Shown piece after piece: positions 22,333 through 33,557 of a stretch of 64,000 nt of DNA; within the stretch, counting starts at the first letter, position 1, and each line of letters begins with the position of its first letter. Both the position numbers and the translations under genes were made by a program. Source of the DNA: Toxorhynchites rutilus septentrionalis (lineage: Eukaryota; Arthropoda; Insecta; Diptera; Culicidae). The DNA is taken from assembly GCF_029784135.1 (NCBI RefSeq), contig NC_073746.1:115938035-116002034 (forward strand), read 5' to 3'. The notes beneath the pieces are model-generated. The model was not told where the DNA came from. It did no database searches and saw only the letters and a list, made by a program, of their open reading frames with translations.

Positions 22333-23258
22333 CTACCATGCCATGCTCCTGCTATCAAATTTTCGTTTCCTTGTTTTTTTGTTTTCTCCGCTTTTTAAAC
22401 GAAAAGATATAAATTTTTTTATAATGTCATTCCTTGTTTTTTCACAATGGAATAAAGTGGATGGCAAAACATACATTTCTCCTGCCATTTTCTTCGGCAA
22501 ATCAGCTTCGTTAGGTTCCAAATGCGATTTCATATTTCGGAATAGAATTTCCATTGCTAAGAAGAAATTAAAAGTTTCATCATTCACTATGCAGATGGGA
22601 GAGTTAGAAGCTGTAGCTCGCAAATATGAAAAAAGAGACTGTTGATACAATCTAGGTTGTGTTTTTAACCTCTCCTGTTAATAGCTTAATTTGATCTTCT
22701 CTGAAAAGCTTCTTCAAGGGTTGTTTTCCACGAATTCTCGAGGTCAGATATCCGCATTTTTTCTTCCATTGTTTTACAATTCTATTAACGGTTACATCAA
22801 TATAAAATATTAGAAAATAACATATTTTTTGACACACTACCTTTTCAGCTTGGAAATTTGATGTTTCAAACGAAATATTTCTTCCTGTAGTTGTTTATCT
22901 CCTTCATATACGTCAACCAAATCATAATTGTTCTCAATACTTTGTATCTCTTCCCATTCCTCATTCGCGGATGCAGCTAAGGTCGGAATTTTCGTAACTC
23001 CATTTTCATTGTATTTCCCATCAACAAAATGAGCCTGTATATATACTAGTATTAGGATATGTTTTAGAATTAGTTTTTAATACTTACGCTACATATTCTT
23101 GTGCTTGATTTGATTTCAAAGAATGGAACTTCTAATTCACTGTTCACGCAAAATCGAATCCATTCTTTCCGAATATTTTTGTCTTGAGGGAACCGATAAA
23201 ATTTATACTCAGGATGAGTATCCGTCCTTCGCTCACAATTTAAGGCTTTACACTTCAT
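22333..23258 (-). pseudogene. P-element/THAP-type transposase, internally deleted
   Basis: On the minus strand the first exon starts MKCKALNCERRTD at 23258 and has the THAP zinc-finger pattern: C-x4-C, then YRFPQDKNIRKEW and SSTRICS. A GTAAGT donor at about 23086 joins to an exon reading AHFVDGKYN, with a coiled coil (DKQLQEEIFRLKHQISKLKR) and a second possible donor. A further exon near 22652-22780 reads LKKLFREDQIKLL, like the P-element helix-turn-helix region. The catalytic and GTP-binding middle is absent; a tail segment (PICIVNDETFNFFLAMEILF) follows directly at 22650-22333. This is the layout of internally deleted P elements that can act as repressors. Terminal repeats were not located. 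Confidence 0.65.
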
Positions 23259-23339
23259 TTTTATTTTTGAATTACGTTTTGTATGAATAAAATGGCTTCC
23301 TAACGTTGTTTTGGTTGTATTCCTGCTCATATAATAAGA

Positions 23340-24285
23340 TAGAATGTTTTGGTTCAGACAATGAGAATCTGCATAACGCTGTAACGGTTGTCAGATTAGA
23401 TTTATTTGCTAAAAAAAATCCCAAATTTGTTTTGGAAACGATTATATTATAGATATGGGTATTTAAAAGACTTATTTTATCCTTCTAAAGCATATTTTTG
23501 AGATTGTCTATTTGAAAATATGCAATAATCATTGAATTCGCACCAACCAAATGTTACGATTCATTAAAATAGAAATTTGAAAAATCCGATATTTTATAAT
23601 GTTTGGCAGCTCTGGCATCTTCATGTCATGGCTTCGTTTTTGGACGACGAAGAAGAGTAAGAAGCCAGTTGTCTGGTCTTGTCTTAGGTTTTCACTACTG
23701 AAAGAGGTAAATAAATAACATGTTATATATAAAATTGCGCAGAATTAAATTTCTTACAAACTTATCGCAATCAAATAATCTTTTATGATTATAACATTGT
23801 AATTTATGGAAAGAACTACAAACCTTCCATAAGCTCACATGGAAAAATTTAAAACCATCATCACTTTCACCGCAGCGCCGCCTAGGTGTAGATTTGTACG
23901 TTAGATCGCCAATAGGTTTTCTTACAAAATTCATAACTTTGGCAATATAGTCAAATATATTAATAAGAATTAGTTTTTCACGTTGACATCATTAGTACAA
24001 AAAATCAATTGCTCAAAGAGAAAACATTCTCAATCATTTCAGCTTGCATTTCACATTAATCTCGTAGGAACATTAAATATTTCTGAAAAGTTAACCATAG
24101 TGATCCCCGATAATCGTTCGGTTAATCGATTAATCGAATACTTCCTACAGAAATCGATTATTAATCGAACGAATACTGAGCAACCAGTAATCGAAGCGAA
24201 CGAATAATTTACGTCGATTAATCGAATCGAATAAAAAACGTACGACCGTTGCAGTTTTATCCTGAAATTCAATCATTATCTTTGA
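23340..24285. other. AT-rich spacer with ATCGATTAATCG palindromes
   Basis: No gene was recognised. At 24110-24240 and again at 24460-24560 the sequence is dominated by overlapping ATTAATCGATTAATCG palindromes, which surround the long hairpin at 24286-24360. Short open frames in this area lack any recognisable content. Confidence 0.5.
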
Positions 24286-24360
24286 CGCTCCCCTAAACTC
24301 GTAAAAGAAGCTCAATGCCTTCAACGCGAATTGAGCTTCGTGTACGAGTTTAGGGGAGCG
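24286..24360. repeat. Long near-perfect hairpin (miRNA-precursor sized)
   Basis: CGCTCCCCTAAACTCGTA...GAAGCTCAAT (24286-24315) pairs with ATTGAGCTTC...TACGAGTTTAGGGGAGCG (24330-24360), leaving a 14-base loop. Only two or three unpaired bases occur mid-stem. Size and shape match a microRNA precursor, but an almost perfect stem flanked by palindromic repeats also fits a tiny transposon remnant. Confidence 0.7.
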
Positions 24361-25421
24361 TAAGAGATAGTAATTGATTGATTTTATGAACACTTTTTGA
24401 TTCCTGATGGCTTTCTAGTAAGAATGAAATATTAGTCTAACTAATTATTTCTATCACTGTGACGATTAATCGATTAATCGATTATTTGGGGCGGTTAATG
24501 GTATCGAATAAAAAACTGCTGAAAAGTATTCGATTAGCTAATGAACGATTAATTTCAAAATTCGGGAATCACTAGTTTACCATACAATAAATCTTCCAGA
24601 GTTTGCATGCACATTCCTACCCCTCAAAAAGTTTGTTGACATATCGTCCCATTTGACGCATTTGACAAACAGTGGGCTGTCATCCACGGTGGATAGCGGA
24701 GCGAGTACAAAACCGAAACGACATCATCATCATTATCATCATTGAAGAAACAGTGACAGTGGAAACATCTAGCTGCAAGAGGAAAATCTCTGCATGAAAA
24801 TCAAATTTATTCGCGTTTTCCTTTCGAGCCGATCTGGATGTGTGCGGTGCTGTTTTCCTCGACCAACAGTGAACGTTTTACATTAATCGGGAAAAGAAAA
24901 ATCTAGTGCCAGAGTGAAATAAAACAATAAATTACCTTTGCAATAGGAGCATTGGCGATTTTTTTCCCAACCCACTTGATGACTGAGGGAAAACGAGTTT
25001 CCCGATTGCGCGATAGTGATAACACAGTTGGGGGTTAGTGGGTGAAGAACATAGCGTTTTTTGTGTTCTTTCATGTGTGTTGTGATCATATTCACATCGA
25101 GTCCCTGTGGCAACTGTTTGACCAGTTGTTTTGCACTTACGTGTCAACTGGTGCAATAATGTAGCGATGAGATGTGAGCGCATGAGAAGCAGCAGCAGTT
25201 TGATTTTCTCCGAAGCAAGAGTGCAATCGAAGCGGGGCACAGGTTTGTGTGGATAGCGGAAAGCAATACATACCGGTAGTGACAAAAAAAAAAGAAGACA
25301 GGAACATCCAGAATATAGATATAAACGCCTGTCGCAAAAAATAGCCTTTCATCTTACGTAAGGTACTCTTCAGTTGATTGTTGTGTCCCGGAGGGAGGTC
25401 CGTCACCGGAAAAGTGGAAAA

Positions 25422-25541
25422 ATGTCTTTCGTGAGTGGAACCACGGACAACGAAGTCGCCCAAAAGTTTCTCGAGGTGCTGCAGAATGATTTCCGTAATC
25501 TATCGCTCGAGACGAAGAAGAAGTATCCGCAGATAAAAGAG
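25422..25541 (+). CDS. mon2: MON2 homologue, first coding exon
   Basis: ATG at 25422 in a good context (GGAAAAATG) opens 40 codons: [20 protein letters not shown] followed by [20 protein letters not shown], then a GTATGA donor at 25542. The phrase [15 protein letters not shown] matches the conserved N-terminus of MON2, a large (about 1,700 residues) Arf-GEF-like scaffold at the trans-Golgi and endosomes that works with Dopey proteins and flippases. Upstream, about 24650-25421 is non-repetitive and may be the 5' untranslated region and promoter. No second MON2 exon was recognised downstream, so the first intron is probably longer than 38 kb and filled with the repeats described below, unless the copy is a lone exon. 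Confidence 0.75.
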
Positions 25542-26440
25542 GTATGAATATCGGAGCAATATTGCAATGTTATCCAGACGGATGCTAAATAATGCATCGC
25601 GGAGAAAGACAACATAGCACATAGCGCACTGCTGTGTTGAGTTTAGTGTTGTGCTGTCCGGAAGATGGTCAGGGAAGGGGTCAATGTTTGTTTTTAGAGG
25701 GTTCACTCTAATTGTAACAGAAACATTTTTCCTATAAGACTCATTCTCGGTGATGGTACCTGTTTATCCATCTCAGTGTTATACCATATCTCTTATGGGA
25801 TTGCCATTCCAGTTTTTTTTACATAAGATGCTTGAGTGCATCCAGTTTTAACATTTGTTATTTCATACGAAATTGATCGGCGAAAAAAGAAAAAAAAGCA
25901 ATTCTTCATTATACAAGTTTGTCTGTTGTCTTGTTACACGAATCACTTACCTCTGATTGTGTTCACATCCAAAAAGACGGGTGGGTAATGTCGGGGACAT
26001 AACCGGAGTGACGTAGGACTATGCAAAAGGGGCAGCTTTTGCTAAATATATATTTTAAATATATTGTTTTATTTTCTTCTCCTACGTGAATACCTACCAA
26101 TCTACCTGAAAAATAGATTAGTTTACTGTTTACTCTTTATGAACATGTTGGGGGTTCTGAAAACAACCTTTCGTGTTGTGTTTTTGCTTTTTTTTACAAA
26201 CTTTATCAATTTTTTCTTCTAGTTAATCTTATAGTTGATTCTTAATTTTTTTCTGAAGGCTTTGTACTTATTAAATGTCCAACGCCGGGCATATTTCGGC
26301 GTATGCACATATCGTACAATCAAAATGATGGCTGTGATAGGAAATGCATAGGTGGTCATCAGCTCATTCACTATCATATATTTCACTATTGAGAACATTA
26401 CCGTACCTTGAACTGTGGTTTCGGAGACGAATGAATTGTA

Positions 26441-26763
26441 AGGGTGGGTTTAGACTAGTGATATATTCATGTGAAGAAATATGATGAGATTTATAGAAAT
26501 CGCATCAACCGTTTACACTAGCGTGAACTTCTATAATGAATATATTCATATTTTCGGTGAATTTATTCACCTAAAGTAGAACTGCATCCAACTTTAGTGA
26601 TTTTTCACCAGTGAGAAATTCACAAGCGTTTACATATGCTGAATTTATTCAAGTTATATATACCTCGAATAAGTGTATCATATTTATTCTCACCCGTTTA
26701 CACCTTTTTTCACGTGAATAAATCCATCTATAGCTATAGATCTCCCTAATGTAAACCCGCCAT
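26441..26763. mobile_element. Miniature inverted-repeat element
   Basis: Left end GGTGGGTTTAGACTAGTGAT and right end CTAATGTAAACCCGCC are imperfect inverted repeats. The flanks GAGACGAATGAATTGTAA and GATTTGTAGTCTCC are the two halves of a sequence related to 15908-15940 in copy A, so it inserted into repeat DNA. TA or TAAG is present on both sides. Subterminal motifs such as TATTCA and TTTATTCAC recur inside. Confidence 0.6.
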
Positions 26764-26798
26764 AAGATTTGTAGTCTCCGCAAACAAAGTTAATACAA

Positions 26799-26840
26799 GA
26801 CGGGTGGGTAATGTCGGGGACATAACCGGAGTGACGTAGG
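26799..26840 (-). repeat. Extra right end of the GACGTAG repeat family
   Basis: GACGGGTGGGTAATGTCGGG ... GAGTGACGTAGG is identical in phrase to the right end at 25976. It is cut at GACGTAGG by the oligo-T (poly-A on the minus strand) of the I-clade LINE, showing that a LINE tail landed in a copy of this family. Confidence 0.75.
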
Positions 26841-27186
26841 TTTTTTTTTAATTCGTTTATTTTTACAGGCTCAGTTACTTAAGTTTAAAGGAGCCGAATT
26901 CTTAAATATATTTTTAAAACTATATATATAGAAACAATTTTCTTACATCTATGGTTAGTAAGGTGGAAAACCGATTACTCGCGGTGTACTCGAGTTTAGA
27001 AGGGTGACATATTTTTAGGAGAAGGATGGGATATAAGGAAATTGTAACAATGTTGATGAGCACTTAATTCTTAAATCTATTCGTATATCTATAGTTTATT
27101 TACATTTTAACTTATTCTACTATTTATAGCAAGGGGACGAATTACCCGCAAAGGAAGGAAAGGAGGGTATTAGGATGTAGGGACAA

Positions 27187-30100
27187 TCACACACGAAGAT
27201 CTATAGCTTTAAGGATAACATATATATGGGACATGTAATCAAGGTCTAACCGAGCCAACACATCTCTCACCGGCACATTGGGCTGTCTTCCTCGGGCCCG
27301 AAGGGAGTTTTCTAAATTCGATCTGGCGACCAGATAAACCTCACACGACCAAACAACGTGCTCGATGTCGTGATAACCTTGGCCACAAACGCAGAGATTG
27401 CTGCTGGCAAGATTGAAACGGAAGAGTAGTGCATCTAACGAACAGTGATTGGACATGAGTCGGGAGAAGGTGCGAATAAAGTCTCGACTCAAGTCCAGAC
27501 TTTTGAACCACGGTTTGAGGCTAACCTTAGGGATAATCGAGTGAAACCAGCGGCCCAATTCATCTTCATTCCACTTGCGTTGCCAGTTAGCGATGGTATT
27601 TTTGCGGACTAAGGAATAAAATTCATTGAAGGCGATTTGACGCTGATAAATATCACCTTCAATTGCACCTACCTTTGCCAATGAGTCAGCCCTCTCATTA
27701 CCCGGAATTGAGCAATGTGAAGGGACCCACACAAAGGTAATGACATAACAGCGTCTGGATAAAGCACTCAAAATTTCTCGTATTCTCTCAAGGAAGTACG
27801 GCGAGTGCTTTTCCGGCCTCACTGAACGGATAGCTTCGACAGAGCTAAGACTATCCGTTACAATGTAATAGTGTTCAACAGGTCGTGAGGCGACGCTGTC
27901 CAGCGCCCAGTGTATCGCAGCCAATTCAGCAATATACACTGAGCAAGGATTCTGAAGACTATGGGAGGTGCTAAAAAATACGTTGAACACTCCAAATCCT
28001 GTGGACTCATTCATAGAGGACCCATCAGTAAAGTATATATTATCACAATTGATACGCCCATACTTTGCATTGAAGATTGTAGGAACGAACCCCAATCTAA
28101 GATAATCTGGATTTTCATGGATTTTCTCCTTCATGAACAGATCGAAATGTACAGAGGAATTGATGTAGTCAGGAAAACAAACACGGTTGGGAATATATGA
28201 AGAAGGAACAACCTGCATAGAGGTGAATTCATTATATGAACTCATGAATCTAGAATGAAAATTTAGCTCGATCAATTGCTCAAAATTTCCGATCACCAAT
28301 GGATTCATAACCTTACACCGGATGAGGAACCGAAGAGATAATAAATTGAAGCGATCTATTAGTGGGAGTAGGCCTGCCAAAACCTCGAGACTCATGGTAT
28401 GCGTTGAGGGCATACATCCCAACGCGATACGGAGACAAAGATACTGAATTCGCTCGAGTTTAATGAGGTGTGTTTTGGCAGCTGATTGAAAACAGAAACT
28501 GCCATACTCCATCACTGAGAGAATAGTTGTTCGATACAACATAATAAGATCTTCGGGATGGGCTCCCCACCAGGTGCCGGTAATTGTACGGAGAAAGTTT
28601 ATTCTTTGTTGACATTTTTTACTCAGATACCTAATATGGGCCCCCCAAGTACATTTGGAGTCGAACCAGACCCCAAGATACTTGAATGACATAGCATGAG
28701 TAATCGGTTTACCCAAAAGTTGAAGCTTTGGTTTTGCTGGTCTATGCTTCCTAGAAAAAACCACCATCTCTGTTTTCTCCGTGGAGAATTCGATCCCTAG
28801 CCCAATGGCCCAGGTTGAAAAATTGTTCAAAGTATCTTGTAAGGGTCCTTGCAGGTCGGATTCGTTTGATCCTACGACAGACACCACTCCATCATCTGCA
28901 AGTTGTCTTAGGCTGCAATTTTGTGTAAGCCAATTGTCAATGTCACTTACGTAGAAGTTTTACAAAAGGGGGCTTAAACATGAGCCCTGAGGGAGGCCCA
29001 TGTAAGAGACCCGACTTACTGCCGAATCTCCGTGAGAAAAGTTCAAATGTTTCTCACAAAGCAAGTTATATAACATATTATTCAACAGAGGCGGCAAACC
29101 CCGAGAGTGTAATTTGTCTGACAAAACCTCTATTGAAACAGAATCAAAGGCCCCCTTTATGTCCAAGAATACTGAAGCCATTTGTTTTTTTTTCGGCGTA
29201 AGCCATTTGAATTTCTGAAGAAAGCAACGCAAGACAATCATTCGTCCCCTTGCCCCTGCGGAACCCATATTGTGTATCTGAGAGTAGGCCATTCGTTTCA
29301 ACCCATCGATCAAGGCGAAACAAGATCATTTTCTCCAACAATTTCCGTATACAAGACAGCATTGCTATTGGGCGGTACGAATTGAAGTCGGACGTGGGTT
29401 TTCCGGGTTTTTGAATAGCTATAACTCGTACTTGTCTCCAATCATCTGGAACAATATTATGCTCCAGAAACCGATTGAATAAGTTCAACAAGCGATGTTT
29501 CGCCACATCAGGGAGATTTTTCAGCAAGTTGAACTTAATTCTATCCGATCCCGGAGCAGAATTGTTACATGAAAGGAGAGCAAGAGAGAATTCTACCATC
29601 GAAAACTCGGAATCAAGATCGCACCTATCTTGTGGTATATCTCGAACAATTTTTTGCACAGGAGCGGAATCAGGACAAACCTTCCGTGCAAAATTAAAAA
29701 TCCATGGATGTGAATATTCTTCGCTTTCATTCGTTGAAGAGCGATTTCTCATGTTTCGAGCCACTTTCCATAATTTTTTCATTGACGTTTCTCGTGACAA
29801 ACCACCCTCGAAATTTCGCCAATAAGCACGTTTTTTCCCTTTGATCAAGTTTTTAAATTGATTTTCAAGGTCCAAATACGTCTGAAAATTTTCAGGGGTT
29901 CCACGTTTCCGAAAAGCTCTACATAAAGCTTGGAACATATGCTATCCCACCATGGATTGGGAGGCCTTCGGCGAATAGTGGAACCTGGGATGGGTTTCGT
30001 TTGAGCGCGAACCGCGCTGTCATAGATCAAACGAGAAAGGAAGTTATACTCCTCCAATGGAGGTAAACCATCTCTGGAATTGATGGCTAGAGCAACCGCG

Positions 30101-30854
30101 TCCGCATATTTTTTCCAGTCAATGTGTCTTGTGAGGTCATATGCCATGTTTATAGATTCAGAAGGATTCGACCCAATGGTGATGGAAATTTTGATTGGCA
30201 AGTGATCACTACCGTTGGGGTCCTGGATTACATTCCACTTGCAATTTAACGATAGTGAATTCGAGCAAAGCGAGAGGTCAAGAGCACTTGGGTTAGCAGG
30301 AGGTTTAGGCACACGTGTTGTTTCCCCAGTGTTCAAAACGGTCATATTGAAGTTGTTACAAAGGTCATATATCAACAATGAACGATTGTCGTCGTACTGT
30401 TCCCCCCAGGCATTTCCATGAGAGTTGAAGTCTCCCAAGATCAATCGTGGCTCAGGAAGGAGTGAGCACATGTCATCAAGTTGTTTGCGGCTAACCGCAG
30501 CTCTCGGAGGCCAATACAAGCTGACAATACAGAGGTCTTTGCCTCTGATGTTTGCATGACAAGCAACAGCTTCGATCCCTCCAATAGGTGGAAGGTCAAT
30601 TCGAAAAAATGAGTGGCACTTATTGATCCCCAAAAGCACCCCTCCGTATCTATCATCACGGTCCAAGCGTATAATAATAAATCGTGGAAAGAGATATCAT
30701 CTCGCGAAGAAAGCCAAGTTTCGGACAGAGCAAAAACATCACAATTGAAGTTATGAATTAAAAATTTGAATGTATCCAATTTAGGGATAAGACTACGACA
30801 ATTCCACTGAAAAACAGTGATATCTCCGACCTCTCTATCTAAATTAGACATCAA
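27187..30854 (-). pseudogene. I-clade ORF2: endonuclease, reverse transcriptase, RNase H
   Basis: Starts MMSNLDREVGDITVFQWNCR at 30854 (APE-type endonuclease: WNCRS, ETWLS, LILGDFNSHG, GSDHLPI). A one-base loss near 30665 and shifts near 29920 and 29190 break the frame. The reverse transcriptase shows SDFNSYRPIAMLSC, QYGFRRGKGT, FLDIKGAFDSV, GLPQGSCLSPLL and LADDGVV (catalytic box with Leu in place of the usual Tyr/Phe). A TAA at 28960-28962 replaces a codon right after SPLL. RNase H follows with TDGS, AELAAI, TDSLSS and NERAD, all four acidic residues present. The end has CVCGQGYHDIEHVVWSC. Four lesions in about 1,200 codons suggest moderate age. Confidence 0.88.
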
Positions 30855-31705
30855 GAGAGATAATCATTGCAAGTAGGGGCCATGTTTGCATCAATTGCTG
30901 TAAAATTGTCTTTAATACTGGAAGCATTGAGATGACAAGGGTTCTGATGGAGTCGGAAACATTAAAACACTTGAAGATTTGATCCAAAAGGTCAGACAAC
31001 TTTATAAATCCCGATTGGGAAGTTGAGCTGGACGGAAAAACAGGGACAGTTGGGGTTTTTGATGTCCCCTCGAGTGCTGGGTCGTTCGAAGGTGAACTAT
31101 TCCCACGGAAGCCAGGAGGAACCTGATTTTGCTTGTCCGCTGCACTCGGTTTTTTAGGCAAGCTAACTGGGGGTATCACCGGGGGGACTTGTTCTTGAAC
31201 TTTGGGAGTGGTCACATTTTTGCGCCGGGGATTCCCTTTGAAAATAAACGGTGTGTCCCCGCTAGCTGTGTCCGCTTCCATTTCATCAACTGGCAACGTG
31301 GAAAAGCTATTGTGTGTTGAGATTGGTTGTTGTTGTTGTTGGGCCAGTGGAGAAGCGCCCTTTAAAATTTCCGCAAAAGTGCGCTTCGAGCGTTCCTTTA
31401 AAGAGCGCTTCTGTTTCTCCCAGCGACTCTTGTAAGTTTCACAAGCTGAGAGCGCGTGTGGGGATCCTCCGCAATATGGACACTTATGCTCAGTCGCACT
31501 GCAGGATTTCCCCTAATGTTGCTCTCCGCAAGTGGCACAGCGCTCCTTGTTGGCACAATAATCTGAAGTGTGACCAACTGACTTGCATTTGTTGCAAGTC
31601 ATGGGCTTTGGCACGAAGAGTCGCACAGGTAGTCTCAATTTGTCCACCATAACGTAGTCAGGGAGGGCGGCACCAGCAAAGGTGACTCGAAACGAGTCTG
31701 ACTGG
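30844..31705 (-). pseudogene. I-clade ORF1 (gag-like) C-terminal part
   Basis: From the junction at 31705 it reads SFRVTFAGAALPDYV, then three zinc knuckles CNKCKSVGHTSDYC, CATCGEQH...C and CPYCGGSPHALSAC, a Lys/Arg/Gln region and a Pro-rich tail, ending TAG... at 30844, 11 bases into the ORF2 start. A TAG lies in the second knuckle (about 31513). ORF1 proteins bind the element RNA. The upstream H2A segment is in the same orientation. Confidence 0.8.
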
Positions 31706-31960
31706 AGCCAACTCGAGCACTCCGACGGCCGAAACTCTATAATCGCTGTTAGGTATACTGGTGTTCCGGCACCAATCCGTTCGGCCTAGTTACCCTTGCG
31801 GAGCAATCAGTGAATGCGACCAACAGAGAACTGGAGACCTGCACGGTTCGAGTGAGACTTTGCCTTTCCCTTAACTTGTCCTCCTTTGTTACGTCCACGA
31901 TGCCGATGCCGTACAACCACCCGGGTTTACGGTTTGAAAGAAAATAAGATATTTTTTTGG
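31706..31960 (-). pseudogene. Histone H2A pseudogene 3 joined to the LINE
   Basis: The minus strand shows [25 protein letters not shown], stop, LLRKGN, stop, AERIGAGTPVYLTAIIE, then after a one-base loss the DNA for EVLELA, where LINE ORF1 starts. It shares the two stops of H2A pseudogene 2 and extends further into the histone fold than that copy. Upstream is the same TATA/leader (TATAAAACACGCGGACCCC) as in copy A. Confidence 0.85.
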
Positions 31961-32137
31961 GGTCCGCGTGTTTTATACTCTAGCGGTACACACTCACAGG
32001 ATAGAGACAAATCGGCAGACTCAGCCAGAGGGGCGAGTCCAACGAGACGAACGAATGAGCGTTAAAAGGGAGCGATGGCAAAAAAATACATTCATTACGA
32101 TTTGTTCGCTCGTTGGATTCACATGCAGGCTAAAAAG

Positions 32138-32153
32138 GGTCCTTTTCAGAATC
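32138..32153 (+). promoter_or_regulatory. Histone 3' stem-loop (copy B)
   Basis: GGTCCTTTTCAGAATC followed by ACAAAATTATC and CAATCTAAAGAGTT. It is the copy-B counterpart of 17088-17103; one extra substitution weakens the stem. Confidence 0.6.
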
Positions 32154-32309
32154 ACAAAATTATCTTCAATCTAAAGAGTTTATTGTTTTGTTATCACTCG
32201 ATATTCCCATCTTGTTCGGCTAAACCTTCCTGTTTAGCGATTTGTTGCCACTCGCCACAGCTTTCACAGTTGAAAAATTTCTTCCCATCCAGCTTTGTGA
32301 CATGTTGTA

Positions 32310-32529
32310 CAGTAAATTACATTCAATGCGACGTGCCGAAGCGCCACTCAGTGACGCATTGGAGGCGATTTTAACCTGTAATTGAACATTTGCGATGACA
32401 GTGGTACAGTGTCGACTTTCAATGTGGGGTCATAATTTGGATCTCTATGTTTACAAAAATGTCCAACTAAATAAGTCGCATTACATGTCCGTCCAATTAG
32501 CTAAATGTCGAACTAATTGTAAATTACTG
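32310..32529 (-). mobile_element. Miniature Tc1/mariner-type element (copy in B)
   Basis: CAGTAAATTACA and TGTAAATTACTG ends flanked by TA; interior matches 16704-16930 in inverse orientation, as expected from its place in copy B. Confidence 0.7.
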
Positions 32530-32749
32530 TACTTTCAATCTGGAAACAATTTAAGAATTGGTGAAAATTGAATAATCAGGAAAGTCCCCAACTATCAATA
32601 AGCTCAGAACAACTGCCAAATTCACATACTCATCAGATCCTGGCAAACAAATGATGAAAAAATCAATTTGTTTTTTATTTTTTTTTTTTTGATAATGTTT
32701 AAGAAAGCATTGAACTGTATTTCCTAAACTCTTTTTTGGAAGGTTTAAT

Positions 32750-32765
32750 GGTCCTGAAAAGCGCC
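32750..32765 (-). promoter_or_regulatory. Histone 3' stem-loop (copy B, second)
   Basis: Minus strand GGCGCTTTTCAGGACC, the counterpart of 16497-16512, followed by ATTAAACC and AAAAAAGAG. Confidence 0.6.
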
Positions 32766-33557
32766 TTGTTTTATGGAATGGGTCCAATTTAGAAAACTTA
32801 GTACTAGTGGTTTTGAAAAAAACCATTTCGAACGCCCTCGATGCCGCCTTGTTCTGGATTTGCCACCAAAGCAGTTTGTATAAAGAACAAACTTTTTTCT
32901 TCTGCTACCTGATGCTATTTTTTGCGATTGCGTTTGCCACTCGCCACTCACTGCAACTGCCTGTTGTCTTGATGTCCACCGAATCGAGAATTACGCATGT
33001 GTGAGACTGCGATCAATGTTTCGTTCATATTTTTTCTTTTTCCTTTCCAATCGTGCTTCATTGTATTTCGCTGCTGCTCTGGTTGCCCGTTTTGGTCGAT
33101 ACGATTTGAGGAGCACAAAATGGACCAATCAAAAATGGGCACATAGTGCATTTGGACAACGCTTGTTATTTCACAATTATTCAATTATTTATCTCAAGAA
33201 AAATGAAATGTTATTCGTTATGATAGATGCGTAGTTATATTTCCTATCAATTGATGCAAAAACCTTTGCGATCTATTGAGAAATGCTCGAGTTATAAGCG
33301 TTCCAAATCTTGCATTTTTTCCTACTTGTTCAGTGCCTAGATTTTCATTTCACACCCTATATCTTCCGGTTAGACGTAGTCCTACGTCAAAAGATGTTTT
33401 GAGATTCGATAGAAGCGCCTAATGACAATTGGTTTTGTTGTAATTATAATGAATAATGATAAGAATGAACAATTATTGTTCCATGCGCACGCGGATTGAT
33501 TTTGAATCGAAAATTTCTGGGAAGAAACCATACTAAATGAAAATGAGTGGGTTATAC

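Larger units (their letters stand above)
26841..31705 (-). mobile_element. I-clade non-LTR retrotransposon (LINE), 5'-truncated
   Basis: The 3' end is an oligo-A tail (T run 26841-26849). Reading down from 31705 it contains the end of ORF1 with three CCHC knuckles, ORF2 endonuclease, reverse transcriptase, RNase H and a C-terminal CCHC motif; this order plus RNase H places it in the I clade (MosquI-like). It lacks the ORF1 start and 5' UTR: at 31705 it joins directly to histone H2A DNA. Related 3' ends are at 7231-7297 and 45382-46539. It is inactive (see ORF entries). Confidence 0.85.
25976..33388 (-). mobile_element. Histone-carrying mobile repeat, copy B (composite)
   Basis: The minus-strand start motif is at 33388-33373 (GACGTAGGACTACGTC) preceded by TTTT, and the minus-strand end (ACCCACCCGTC) is at 25976 followed by TTTTT, so one insertion with a T-run target duplication could span the whole stretch. 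33388-31706 matches copy A from its start to the second H2A, except that the 0.55 kb holding H2A pseudogene 1 is absent. 26186-25976 matches the last 240 bases of A. Between them lie the I-clade LINE, a miniature element (26441-26763) and a further right end (26799-26840). Confidence 0.6.
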
